Shown here: positions 54,888 to 64,000 of the stretch, piece after piece
Layout of the letters: the number at the start of each line of letters is the position of its first letter
How positions within the stretch are numbered: position 1 is the first letter of the stretch
Assembly: GCF_027943255.1 (NCBI RefSeq)
Contig: NC_072894.1
Span: forward strand, 134,655,601-134,719,600
Direction: 5' to 3'
Length of the DNA: 64,000 nt
Source: Anastrepha obliqua
Taxonomy: Eukaryota > Arthropoda > Insecta > Diptera > Tephritidae
Notes under the pieces: generated by a model
The model's database searches: none
Told to the model about the DNA's origin: nothing
Seen by the model: the letters and a program-made list of their open reading frames with translations, nothing else
Program-made: the position numbers and the translations under genes

Positions 54888-56838
54888 CTATGCACTCTTG
54901 CAACCAAAGGTTCACAACAAGAAGGAACCACTATAACGGCCAGTTTTTTAGAGAAAAAATAATTTAAAAATTTGTTCAAGGACGCACAACGGTTATCTTT
55001 TTATGCTGGCAGTGCTAAACCTTATAAAATAACTGCGCATATTTGCATCAAAATCTATTACAAACAATAGTAAATATGTACGAACAACATTACAATGCCA
55101 ATTAGAGCAAGGCGAATGCATTCACCAAAGCGCAATGAAAAGAAAATCCAATCCATGAACGAATGCGTTGCAAATTCAACGAATTGTTGCAATAGCCATG
55201 CGCGAAAAGGAGACGACTGTTTGTGCTTTGGTCGTAGTCGTGTATTTTCTGATTGTCACATTTTGACATTTCTAATGGGAAAATCGGCAAAAGAAAATCG
55301 CAACAATGGGGAAAATTGCAATTGGCGGTCCCAAACACTGTTGTCGTTGCTGTCGCAAAAGCAATTCAGTTGTCAAATGTGTTTGAGACGTTGAGGCGAG
55401 TGGCTGGCGATTTTGTGATTGCGGTCATAAAGTTGGCAAAGTGAGAAAAAACACACATAAGACCCCAATCTAGTTGGAGAAAAATCCATTTCAAGTGAGA
55501 AAAATGGTGCCGTGACTGCTAATAAGAAATGGTGAAACACTTCCGGTTTGCAAAAAAAAAATGAAAAAATTGTTAGTTGCACATACTACAAAACTCTAAT
55601 TTATGCATATATATGTTTGTAAGAAAGCTACCAAAAAGGAAAACATTGATTTGTTACAAGTGACGCGTTATGCACTCAAATCGTTCCAATTAATTACACG
55701 CGCAGAAATGCACTGCTCCAATTTCTGCTGACATTTTTGTGTGTCGCCGTACATACTTGCATACATATACATATATAAGTATCACCGCCCATCAACTCCC
55801 CATTTGGCAGTGAAAGTATTTCCGTGAAACCGACGTGTACTTCATTCATTCAACGCCGTGCCACGCTTGCACACAAGAACGTCTTTGCAGTTTCCTAATC
55901 GCTTTAGAGCAGTGTTGAGGCGTAAAATCTTGCCGCAAGCGCAGCAACGACAGCCGCAGCGACGCCAACTGCGACAGCATTGTCTACATGGCTGCACTGC
56001 GACGGCATGTGCGATTTTAGTTTTGGCTTTTGTTAGTGCCACAGCAGCGTCACCTCTTATGCGTCCTTGAATTGCTGGCGCCTGTGATTTTTGTTGCAAG
56101 CGCCAGCCATTGTAAGCGCTGCCTCGTAGACTTTCTTCCGCCGGAAACACTATTGCAGCATATTGACTGCAAATGCCAGTCGGCATTGTTGTTAATGCAC
56201 ATTCAAAGAACAATTGATGGATTAAAAGCAGTGCTGCCAATTGCATAGTGAATTAGTGAAATAGTGAAGGTGAGGAAGAAGTGTTCGGTGGCGTAACCTG
56301 TTGGCTTTTCAATTGCAAAACAAAAATACGTGTGTATGTATGTGAATCGAAAGTAATGAAAGAAAAAATAAACTCGCAATTAATGTGAAAACAGCAAAAG
56401 CGCAGCAAATTAAACGCGACAAAAAATCGATTGGGCTCATTTCTTTCTCTCCACACCAGCAGCGTATGCCAATGCAGTGCTGTCATTATTTAAGTGAGTA
56501 GCAGCATAGCAGCGCACAAACATATTTGTGCCTGAGTGTCCTTTGCGCGAAAAAAAAGAAGTAAAAAAAAATTAATAAAAAAGGATATAATAAAATAACT
56601 GAAAAAGTGTGAAAAAACGAAAACCTCATTTCCTAATTGTATTTTCAGCTAAAATTTCAAACAACAAAATCCCAAGAAAAAAACTTTTAAAAGCAACATT
56701 ACATTTCTCCCTTTAACTTACCTTGCCGCTCGCATGACTCATCCACATTCTAACTGACCCCCTTTTGTGCCATTGTCGCTGGCTTAAAACCAAAAAATAA
56801 ATCCACACATCAACACATAGTGTCGTCGTGTTTGGAAA
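54888..56838. other. Promoter/5' UTR region of the gene starting at 56839
   Basis: This has higher GC than most spacers here, with several short open frames (for example plus 55095-55394 and minus 56246-55842) that show no domain or codon pattern I can support. The stretch 56300-56838 is A-rich and is likely 5' UTR. No transposon is recognised. Confidence 0.4.
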
Positions 56839-57231
56839 ATGAAAAGTCACAACAAATATGCAAAATTACCCCAAGATTTAGATTTAAGTTTCCAAGAGCA
56901 ATTGGACGTGGATGCAGACGCTTCGGATGATTTCAATTTAGCCGCTGGCATTGGTTTGGTAGACGACACCGACGACGACGAACGTGTCGCAACAACTGGC
57001 GACCTAAGAGGAGTAGCTACAACAGCAGCGGAGGGTCACGTTTACGACGACGAAGAGGACGAAATTGTAATAGCAACAGCTGCGGGAGGTGGCGGCAGTA
57101 GTGCGGGAAAGCGTACGGATGTTGGTAGCGGTGGAACAGCAGGTGTGCGTGTGAACACGTCAGCCACCAGTGGCGAACGAAAAGTACGAGGCGGTGTTGC
57201 TGTTGGTTTGGGCAGCGATAGTTTAATCGAG
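56839..57231 (+). CDS. First coding exon of an unrecognised acidic protein (gene continues to the right)
   Basis: ATG 56839 in a good context (GGAAAATG) opens a 131-codon exon that ends GATAGTTTAATCGAG before a consensus donor GTAAGT at 57232, phase 0. The peptide starts MKSHNKYAKLPQDLDLSFQE and is followed by a strongly acidic stretch (DVDADASDD, DDTDDDE, DDEEDE). A Gly/Ser/Thr-rich segment and GLGSDSLIE come next. There is no signal peptide or membrane segment. This looks like a cytosolic, disordered N-terminal extension, as often seen before the first membrane helix of transporters or on regulatory proteins. I do not recognise the family. Later exons are not found before 64000, so the R4-like element at 60.7-63.2 kb would lie in its first intron. 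Confidence 0.65.
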
Positions 57232-57552
57232 GTAAGTGAACACGAATCAATGAAAAATTACAGAAATCAAAAATGAATATAAAATGAATAATTAATGCCG
57301 CCTTTCTGTGGTTAGCACATTTATGGATTCAGTAAGATTGTAGGATATTTGTTTTTGCTTTTTGCAATAAGAATGAAAATTGAAAATTGTATAAATTGGC
57401 TTAAATGACTTGGGATTTTGATTTTGTAAGGAAACTTATTTATTCAATTCCTAACGTCGATTATTTAATAATCGAATATAATTTGCACAATGGTTACACT
57501 ATACATCAAAATCGAACTTGTTTTGTGGTATAAAAAGCAAATAAATAAATAA

Positions 57553-57770
57553 TTGGCGCTTATACCATTTTTTTAGTGCTTGGCCGATTTCCTCCTCCTA
57601 TGTGGGGCGTGCGTCTTGATGTTGCTTCATAAATGGAGGAACCTACAGTTTTAAGCCGACTCCGAACGGCAAATGTATTTTATGAGTACCTTTTTCATGG
57701 CAGAAATACACTCGCAGGCTTGCTATTACGTGCCGAGGGGTCACCGCTATTAGAAAACTATTTTTTTATC
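57553..57770 (-). repeat. SINE copy lacking its tRNA-like head
   Basis: On the minus strand it reads TAATAGCGGTGACCCCTCGG, ATTTCTGCCATGAAAAAGG, GCCGTTCGGAGTCGGCTTAA, AACTGTAGGTTCCTCC, AGGAGGAAATCGGCCAAGC and ATAAGCGCCAA. These are the body and 3' end of the family at 29147. The A and B boxes are missing. This copy preserves the part of the body (GGAGTCGGCTTAAAACTGTA) that the hAT MITE interrupts at 48952. Confidence 0.75.
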
Positions 57771-60619
57771 ATTTTGCTGTTTCGTGGGATAGGGGTAAAA
57801 AAAATGTGTACCCCATTTGTGAATTTACAGCTAAACGTCAAAGTTTAACATGTCTTCAGCAGTTCCGTGTAGAGAAAAACGGGGAATATTTTTTAACTGC
57901 TCAATAGATGGGCTTGTTTGCCTCTTTTGTAGGAAAAGGCATAAGGTACTTCTACTATAGGGATATAAATTTAAGATATACCACAAATGTATTTTTCATT
58001 AAATTCTGCTGAGTCTCTTAATACACCAAAGTTCAAAATGTAACTTAAATGCCAGAAAATGGTTAAATTTTTAAAATATTTTAATTTGATTTGATTTAAT
58101 TTTGGTTGGAGCCGAATATTCTCGCAAAATGTAGGTAGACACCGGAAAAATCGAAACAGACTTAAAACTTACAGATCAGTTACCTAGCATGGATTCGAAT
58201 GTATTTGTATTTTATTTTATTGGTATTATCTTCAAGGAAGCAAGCCTTAATCTGCCTCTTTTCTTTGGGCTGTTTAAAATTTGCATTTATCAAAAGAGCT
58301 ATTTTATGAGCTGAGCTTTCGATTGGTGACGCTTTAGTGTGTACTTTGCTCCTTGCCCAAACTCGATGGACATGAAACATCAAAGAATGGAGAACGGAGC
58401 AGGTTAGTTACTCTACGGTAGGCAATTGTAAATTTCCATTAAAAGCTACATATTAAACCACAGGTCTTTCTATTTGTATGATAACGTCACGACGTACAAA
58501 ATTAGTGGAAGGAGAAGCTGGGGAAAACAAATAAAAAGAAATTTACCCGCCAATAACATATCAATTTATATGAGTTGTGGTTATTTCGATTTAGAATAAG
58601 ATACACATAAGGAACCCTGATGCAAGAAGGTAAAAGCACGCCTTTAGAAATTAGTTCTCTATTATATAATATAGTTACCATTTCAAAGCAAGGCAACAAC
58701 AAGACTTGGTCAAACTATTATGTCGGTCATAAAAGTTAGCCAAATAATTTCGTATCTCAAGTCTGTAGTGCCTGTTCAAAAACAATAAAACAGCAACTCG
58801 TAGTTTCCCAGTAAAACAAAAAATCTAATCGAAAAGAATAACAGAAAAAATAAGAAAAAAACATGCAAGCCAAAACCATAACCAGTAAACGGAAGTACTG
58901 GTCATGTTGACATGTTGTGGCTGTCAGGATCCATCATAAATAAAAATAACACAATTGATTGACGTGGATTTAAGTCCTTCACTGTTGCATGATTGGTCAG
59001 TGTCACCTTGTAAATGTAATATTCACTGCGAGAAGTAACAAAATAAATCGATTCGACTGAATTTTGAGTGGTGGCAAAATTTGAACATACATATGTATGT
59101 GTATACAAAACAAACATGTACAAATATACATATTTACACATAAATACTAATGGATAAATGAGTATCCGTCTTTGGCGCAACTTAATGGAAAGCTTGTAAA
59201 GTAAATTTCCTTAATAACTTAAGGGTAGAAACTTATATGTACTCGTATGTATGTTGGCGTGTAGGTATGTATGTATGTAGTATGAGATTGATCGATAGAA
59301 AATGAGAAAGAAAATAATAAACTGTGATGATTGAAAAGACATTTGTGTGGTAGTGACGTGTATAGTGCGATTCAGGTGCGATTATGCTTGAGAACAAGTA
59401 AAAAGACATTGATGCAAGTTCTTGCTTGAGCATTTATTATGCATTTAAATGAAATTTTAGAAATGCTATATGCAATCACTATTAATCGCTAGATGGCCAG
59501 ATGCAGTTAAAAATTGTTTAAATCAACCGTAAAAAGTTATTTTAGCACTAAATTTAAGCTCTTATGCTCTATCTTTAGATCATACAGTATTCATTGTTTT
59601 ATATAATATTCTCCCTCCCCTCATTTTCCCCTATATGACAAGAGTACCTCGGGTACACTATAAGTAGCACTAGAGAGAGTGCCGTTTTAAATAATTTTCT
59701 CCTTTGCTCTCATTTTCCCCTACTTAATTACCAATTTTTGATCCTATTACTAGAAGTTTTTAGTGATACAAATTTTCAAGGCCTTTTTTAGCCCATAAGG
59801 CATTTGCTTTATAGTAAGCGTCCCCTATCAATGCATCCTGTTATGAAAACTTTTCTCATATACAAGCGCACCCACATCCACACACGTATTTGTGATAGAT
59901 GCATCTGACTAAGTTTATTTGCCTGTGTGTATGTAAAAAGTGAAAACTTTTCCATATCCTTTGCCAAGTTCATTCATGTGGCAGTTTTTGTTGAACTTTT
60001 CACCAAAATATTTTGCCAGAAATATTTATACACTTCCTCCCTCAAACTTGTGATCCTTAAAATATCCCCTTCTTCTAGCACATACCACAACTCACACTCA
60101 TACATTCACTACATCTCTGCTTTCTTATGAAGAAATTCCATTGCTGGCAAAAATTCCGCTGCGCTATTTCTGTGGTAAAAAAGCGTACTAGTATTCGTCT
60201 ACTTACTTGCATATATGTACTCGTATGCATGTATGGGTATGTATTTGCAAATGGGCGGATTGTAACCCGTTTCATTACAATCGAAAATCTTGAAGACTTG
60301 TGTGTTATGCTGTGAATGAGTAAATTGGTTAACTAAATTTGTGCTGAAAAAGTGAATTTTAGTTCGTATGATGGGGAAAAATGATATGCCTATGTGTATG
60401 TCTGTATGCTCGTATAACTTGTGTAGATGCAAGAATTCTTTGATGTTTGAGTATATGGATTTTGTATGGGGTAGAGTTAAAAGAGTTGAAGGTGAGAAAA
60501 ATGGCAACTTTTTATTTTTATTTTTGAATAAAATAAAATTGACAAAATAATTAAATAAAAGGAAAGAAGAAACAAAAATAAAATAAAAAATAGTAAGATT
60601 AAGAAAAACAAATGAATAA

Positions 60620-60644
60620 GGGGGGGGGGGGGGGGGGGGGGGGG
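60620..60644 (+). repeat. 25-base poly-G tract
   Basis: An uninterrupted run of 25 G sits between AT-rich sequences, just left of the R4-like element. Long G homopolymers are rare in fly DNA. The run lengthens an open minus-strand frame with a poly-Pro stretch that is not a real protein. Its exact length may be unreliable in the assembly. Confidence 0.9.
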
Positions 60645-60689
60645 AAATAAAAAAATAAATTGAAATGAACTGATTCGCAAGCATCGCAT

Positions 60690-63240
60690 GCAGCGACCAG
60701 CCCAGTTGTAGCAACTAGATAGCGTGAAAAAATGGACATCAGAAATTAACGAATTCTTATTACGCACATACCTACAGATCACTAAATTAGAAACACACAG
60801 AACCCTTTTCCGAAAACGTTTACGTGAAAAGTTTGTAGAAAAATATCCGCAAATGAACGTGTCAGAGCAAAACTTTTCTGATCAATTAAGAGCAATACGA
60901 TGACATGATTACATCACAGAAGCAAGAAGGGAAGAAATTACCCAGGAAGTGGCGAGAGAGCTCGGTAGCAACTCTGGAGCCATGGATGCAGAGAGCGAAC
61001 AGAATGTCCCTTTAATTATTGAGCCCGTCAACGACAATGTAGAGTCAATAGATTTTGAAAGCGCATATAATAGTTTTCAAAAAAATTATGCGAAATATAG
61101 GGGAATGCCTGTGATGAGTCTGCCGCACTTGCCGAAACTAAACACCTCTAGAAACCTCGGAAAATTAGTTGACTATTACAACGCTGTTGTATTACCGGAA
61201 ACACTGAACGAAGAGATTAGTCTCGAAGAACTTATAATAGTCATATATACAATCAACACAATCAGAAGCCAAAACACTCCAGATCAACTGACAAGAGTAA
61301 TAAACCGAAGTGGTTGATAAGACTCGATAAGAACATTGAAGAGTACCGCCGAAAAATAGGAAAAATAACAGCATTGGTAGGTGGAAACACCTCCGGACGA
61401 TTGAAACGCCAAGTCCTCAAAATATGTAAAAACTTTAATAATCACTCGAAGTTCGAAAATACTGAAGAAATGCCCAAGCGTACGCTCGATACGCTCAAGC
61501 AAAAATTAAGAACGCTAACCACCAGAAGAGAAAAATATAGCATGTCTATGAAACGCAAACAACATAATCGTATGTTTGAAAGCAATCAAAAGCTATTTTT
61601 ACGACAATTAAAACAAACCACGAACGTTCAAAGGCAGACGCGACAGACATCAATGGATGAATTTAGATCATACTGGTCGTCTATTTGGTCCAAACCTCAG
61701 AAATACAACACCTCGGCAAGCTGGATAGCAGAAGTTAGAGAAAAGTGCTCTAGTATCCCAATACCTGGTTTCTCAGCCGTAACACCTGAAGAGGTTGCGA
61801 AAGTTGCTCGAAGGCTTCACAATTGGAAAACTCCAGGCTGCGACAACTTGCATGCTTACTGGTTCAAAAAGCTCACATGTATACACGACAAACCGGCGAA
61901 GAAGAATTGCCAAATTTTGCAACACTTGGTACGACATATATGATTCCAAAATGTGATGAAGTCAACGACCCTTCAAAATTCAGGCCCATCACCTGCGTGC
62001 CAGTTATTTACAAAATACTTACGTCGTGCATAACTAACATCTTTTATGAGCATATCGAAACACATAATCTGATTGCAGAAGAGCAGAAAGGATGTATACG
62101 TGCATCGCAAGGTTGTAAAGAGCAACTGATTATAGATCAAGTTGTCCTTGGGCAATCTAAACAGAAGAACAGAAACCTCTATGCAGCTTATATTGACTGG
62201 ATGAAAGCATTCGATTCGGTTCCACACTCCTGGCTTATTGAAGTATTTCGTATTTACAACTTCAATTCCAATATCATACTTTTTCTAGAAAAAGTTATGC
62301 AACGCTGAAGGACAAGAATAAAAATACCTGGCCCGGAAAGCTCTCAATACACAACAGAAATAAACATTCGAAATGGCATCTTTCAAGGAGACTCGTTGAG
62401 TCCGCTCTGGTTTGTTCTGAGCATGAACCCCTTAAGTCACATCCTGAATGAGACGGGACATGGGTTTGTATTAAAACACGGACAGTCTGGAAGATTCCCA
62501 CTGAGCCATCTTTTCTACGTAGATGATTTGAAACTCTACGCCAGCAATTCCAAACATCTAGATAAGCTTTTGAGATGTGTCGAAACCTTCTCCAATGACA
62601 TTAAAATGCCTATTGGACTTGATAAATGCCGAAAGATCACAATAGTTAAAGGTAAAGTGGTTTCTTGACATGTAACTGCGGAAAGGAGCGGACTCGACAT
62701 AACAGAAATGGAGCCAGGGGAGGTATACAAGTATCTTGGAGTTATGCAAAGCAGCAGCATAAATACGATGCAAATGAGGAAAAATCTGATAGCAGAATTT
62801 AAAAGGCGTCTTCACGCTGTCTGTAAAACCCAACTTAATGGGGAAAACCAAATCCATGCTATTAATTCATTTGTCGTCCCGGTGGTATCGTATAGCTTCG
62901 GAATTGTAAAATGGTCATCAACTGAAATAGAAAATCTACAATGAATAATACGTACAATTATGACTAAATACAAGTAACGTCATCCAAAAAGCTCTGTCGT
63001 TCGAATGATGCTACCTAAAAAAGCGGGCGGCAAGGGACAGATTGATGTTGGAGCACTGCATGACAATCGTAACTTGAACATAAGAGCATACTTCCAACAT
63101 AAGTGCTCCCAATCCGATCTGCACAAGGCTGCAAGTGCTGCGGATGATAACACTGTGGTACAAAAAAAAAAGATGCAAAAAAACTTTGGATCGGACATGG
63201 TGAGGGTTGTAGCTTATGAAAAACTGAAAATAATGGTATA
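60690..63240 (+). pseudogene. R4/Dong-like non-LTR retrotransposon (N-terminus to after the RT)
   Basis: Plus-strand frames read KKWTSEINEFLLRTYLQITK (about 60730), KYPQMNVSEQNFSDQLRAIR, then 60949-61317 (MSLPHLPKLNTSRNLGKLVD), 61314-61943 (ending ARRLHNWKTPGCDNLHAYWF), 61940-62308 (FRPITCVPVIYKILTSCITN, AAYIDWMKAFDSVPHSWL with the first RT Asp), 62309-62668 (GIFQGDSLSPLWFVLSMNPL, FYVDDLKLYA with the catalytic pair of Asp, GLDKCRK) and 62708-63240 (VYKYLGVMQSSS, VVPVVSYSFGIVKWSS, KKAGGKGQIDVGALHD). The TPGCDNLHAYW and IDWMKAFDSVPH signatures fit the R2/R4 group. Stops at 61318, 61943, 62308, 62668 and 62944, plus frameshifts, disable it. The endonuclease end is missing. It is a relative of the copy at 23850-26224. 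Confidence 0.82.
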
Positions 63241-64000
63241 GTTGAAATTTCCAATACACCCCCAAAATCTCATTTTATGGCTATAAAACCGTTTTTCAGT
63301 AGGTTGATATGAAGAATCACTCCCCACTTCGCCAATTTCCATCCGATTTCGAATTTGCTTTTTTAGTTCGAAAGAACAAAAACAAGCCTTTTTGACAGTG
63401 TGTTAACATTTTTTCTGAAATGACAACTGACGAGACTGTAGACGGAAGTATTTGGAATTTTTTTATTTTTTCTCTATTTTTTCGACTTTGACATAATTTT
63501 TACGATATTATCCGATATTGAGGATTTTTTTTAGTACACTACTGTTATAGTAAATTTAATTTTGCGTCGAATGAGCTATATTTGACTGTAATTGAATTAA
63601 AATTAGTAGAGTTGTGCGAGTTTTAAGATTTTTTGTTTTTTTTTTTTACTAATTTGGAATGTTGGTATAGCTTACGCTAAATGGGAATAAGGACGTGTTT
63701 TGATGCGTTATTATAGATACGTAATATTTATTGGAGTATATATGTATACATAAGAGTACACTGTACTGCATATAACAGAACTGGTTAGAACTTACGAAAA
63801 TATCTGACATATTATAGCACTTTTTTTTCAATGGAAATATGAAAAAGCTGTACCTAAGTTCACACTGTACATTGATTAACAAAAGAAGTTTGTTATTATA
63901 ATTTAACCTTATTAAAATGTCAAAGTTTTATTGTTTGTTTCATTGAAATTCAAAAGATATAAATCAAAACGTTGCCAGAAAAGTCAAATTTCTCAATATT
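63241..64000. other. Gene-free AT-rich end of window
   Basis: I see no coding exon, repeat match or transposon end in these 760 bases. Confidence 0.4.

Larger units (their letters stand above)
57232..60689. other. Intron sequence with SINE fragment and microsatellites
   Basis: No further coding exon was recognised. A minus-strand SINE body lies at 57553-57770. TATGTATGTATG-type microsatellites occur near 59230-59280, and a 25-base G run is at 60620-60644. A CATACATA tract is near 59090. Confidence 0.45.

Noticed and set aside
55095..56246. Several Cys/Arg-rich open frames upstream of 56839
   Set aside because: No domain, splice logic or similarity that I can support; the region is better explained as promoter and 5' UTR.
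60199..60782. Minus-strand frame with a poly-Pro run and hydrophobic tail
   Set aside because: Created by the 25-G tract and T-rich antisense sequence.

Overview
The window looks like nuclear DNA from a higher fly, most likely a tephritid fruit fly. The evidence is short spliced exons with GT/AG introns, very AT-rich non-coding DNA with many TATGTACATA-type microsatellites, insect-style proteins rich in Gln, Ser and Ala runs, and an unusually dense load of mariner/Tc1 elements. The genus is inferred; nothing here proves it. There are no bacterial features, CRISPR arrays, rRNA genes or convincing tRNA genes.

Genes, left to right. (1) The last two coding exons of a TMEM64/TVP38-type (VTT-domain) membrane protein, + strand, 1564-5349. 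(2) A mitochondrial class-III aminotransferase of the AGXT2 type, - strand. Its core exons lie at 14587-16480. There are two different in-frame terminal exons, at 14587-14691 and 10552-10677, and a phase-compatible first exon at 30402-30423 beyond a 13.9 kb intron packed with transposons. (3) An ENTR1/SDCCAG3-type endosomal coiled-coil protein, - strand, 36329-39055, five exons. (4) Head-to-head with it, the single-exon zinc-finger factor ASCIZ/ATMIN, + strand, 39895-41151, with eight TQT motifs. (5) A RASGEF1-type Ras-family exchange factor, + strand, 44975-49604, with an upstream leader exon at 43280-43308. (6) The first coding exon of an unrecognised acidic protein, + strand, 56839-57231, whose gene probably continues off the right edge. 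The genes show no common pathway; the order is ordinary eukaryotic neighbourhood.

Almost everything between the exons is mobile DNA, much of it nested. I see a Tc1-like element (124-1495) and several mariner copies: 3856-4453, 7050-7608, 7959-8867, 10990-11770, 19380-21413, 24125-25407, 27848-28214, 41560-41740 and 48110-48700. Inside one mariner is a PIF/Harbinger-like element (20045-21241) with TAA duplications, which carries a C2H2 reading frame. Two R4/Dong-like non-LTR retrotransposons are present. One (23850-26224) is interrupted in its endonuclease domain by a mariner; the other is at about 60700-63240. There is also a tRNA-derived SINE family, a pair of hAT-type MITEs with 8-bp duplications (one inside a SINE), a TTAA-flanked MITE, and a foldback-type element with a 9-bp duplication (54032-54878). 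A roughly 700-bp repeat of unknown class occurs twice; one copy is split by a mariner.

The most interesting items are the duplicated terminal exons of the aminotransferase, the foldback element, the PIF-like element with its C2H2 frame, and the two-copy repeat with an internal minisatellite.
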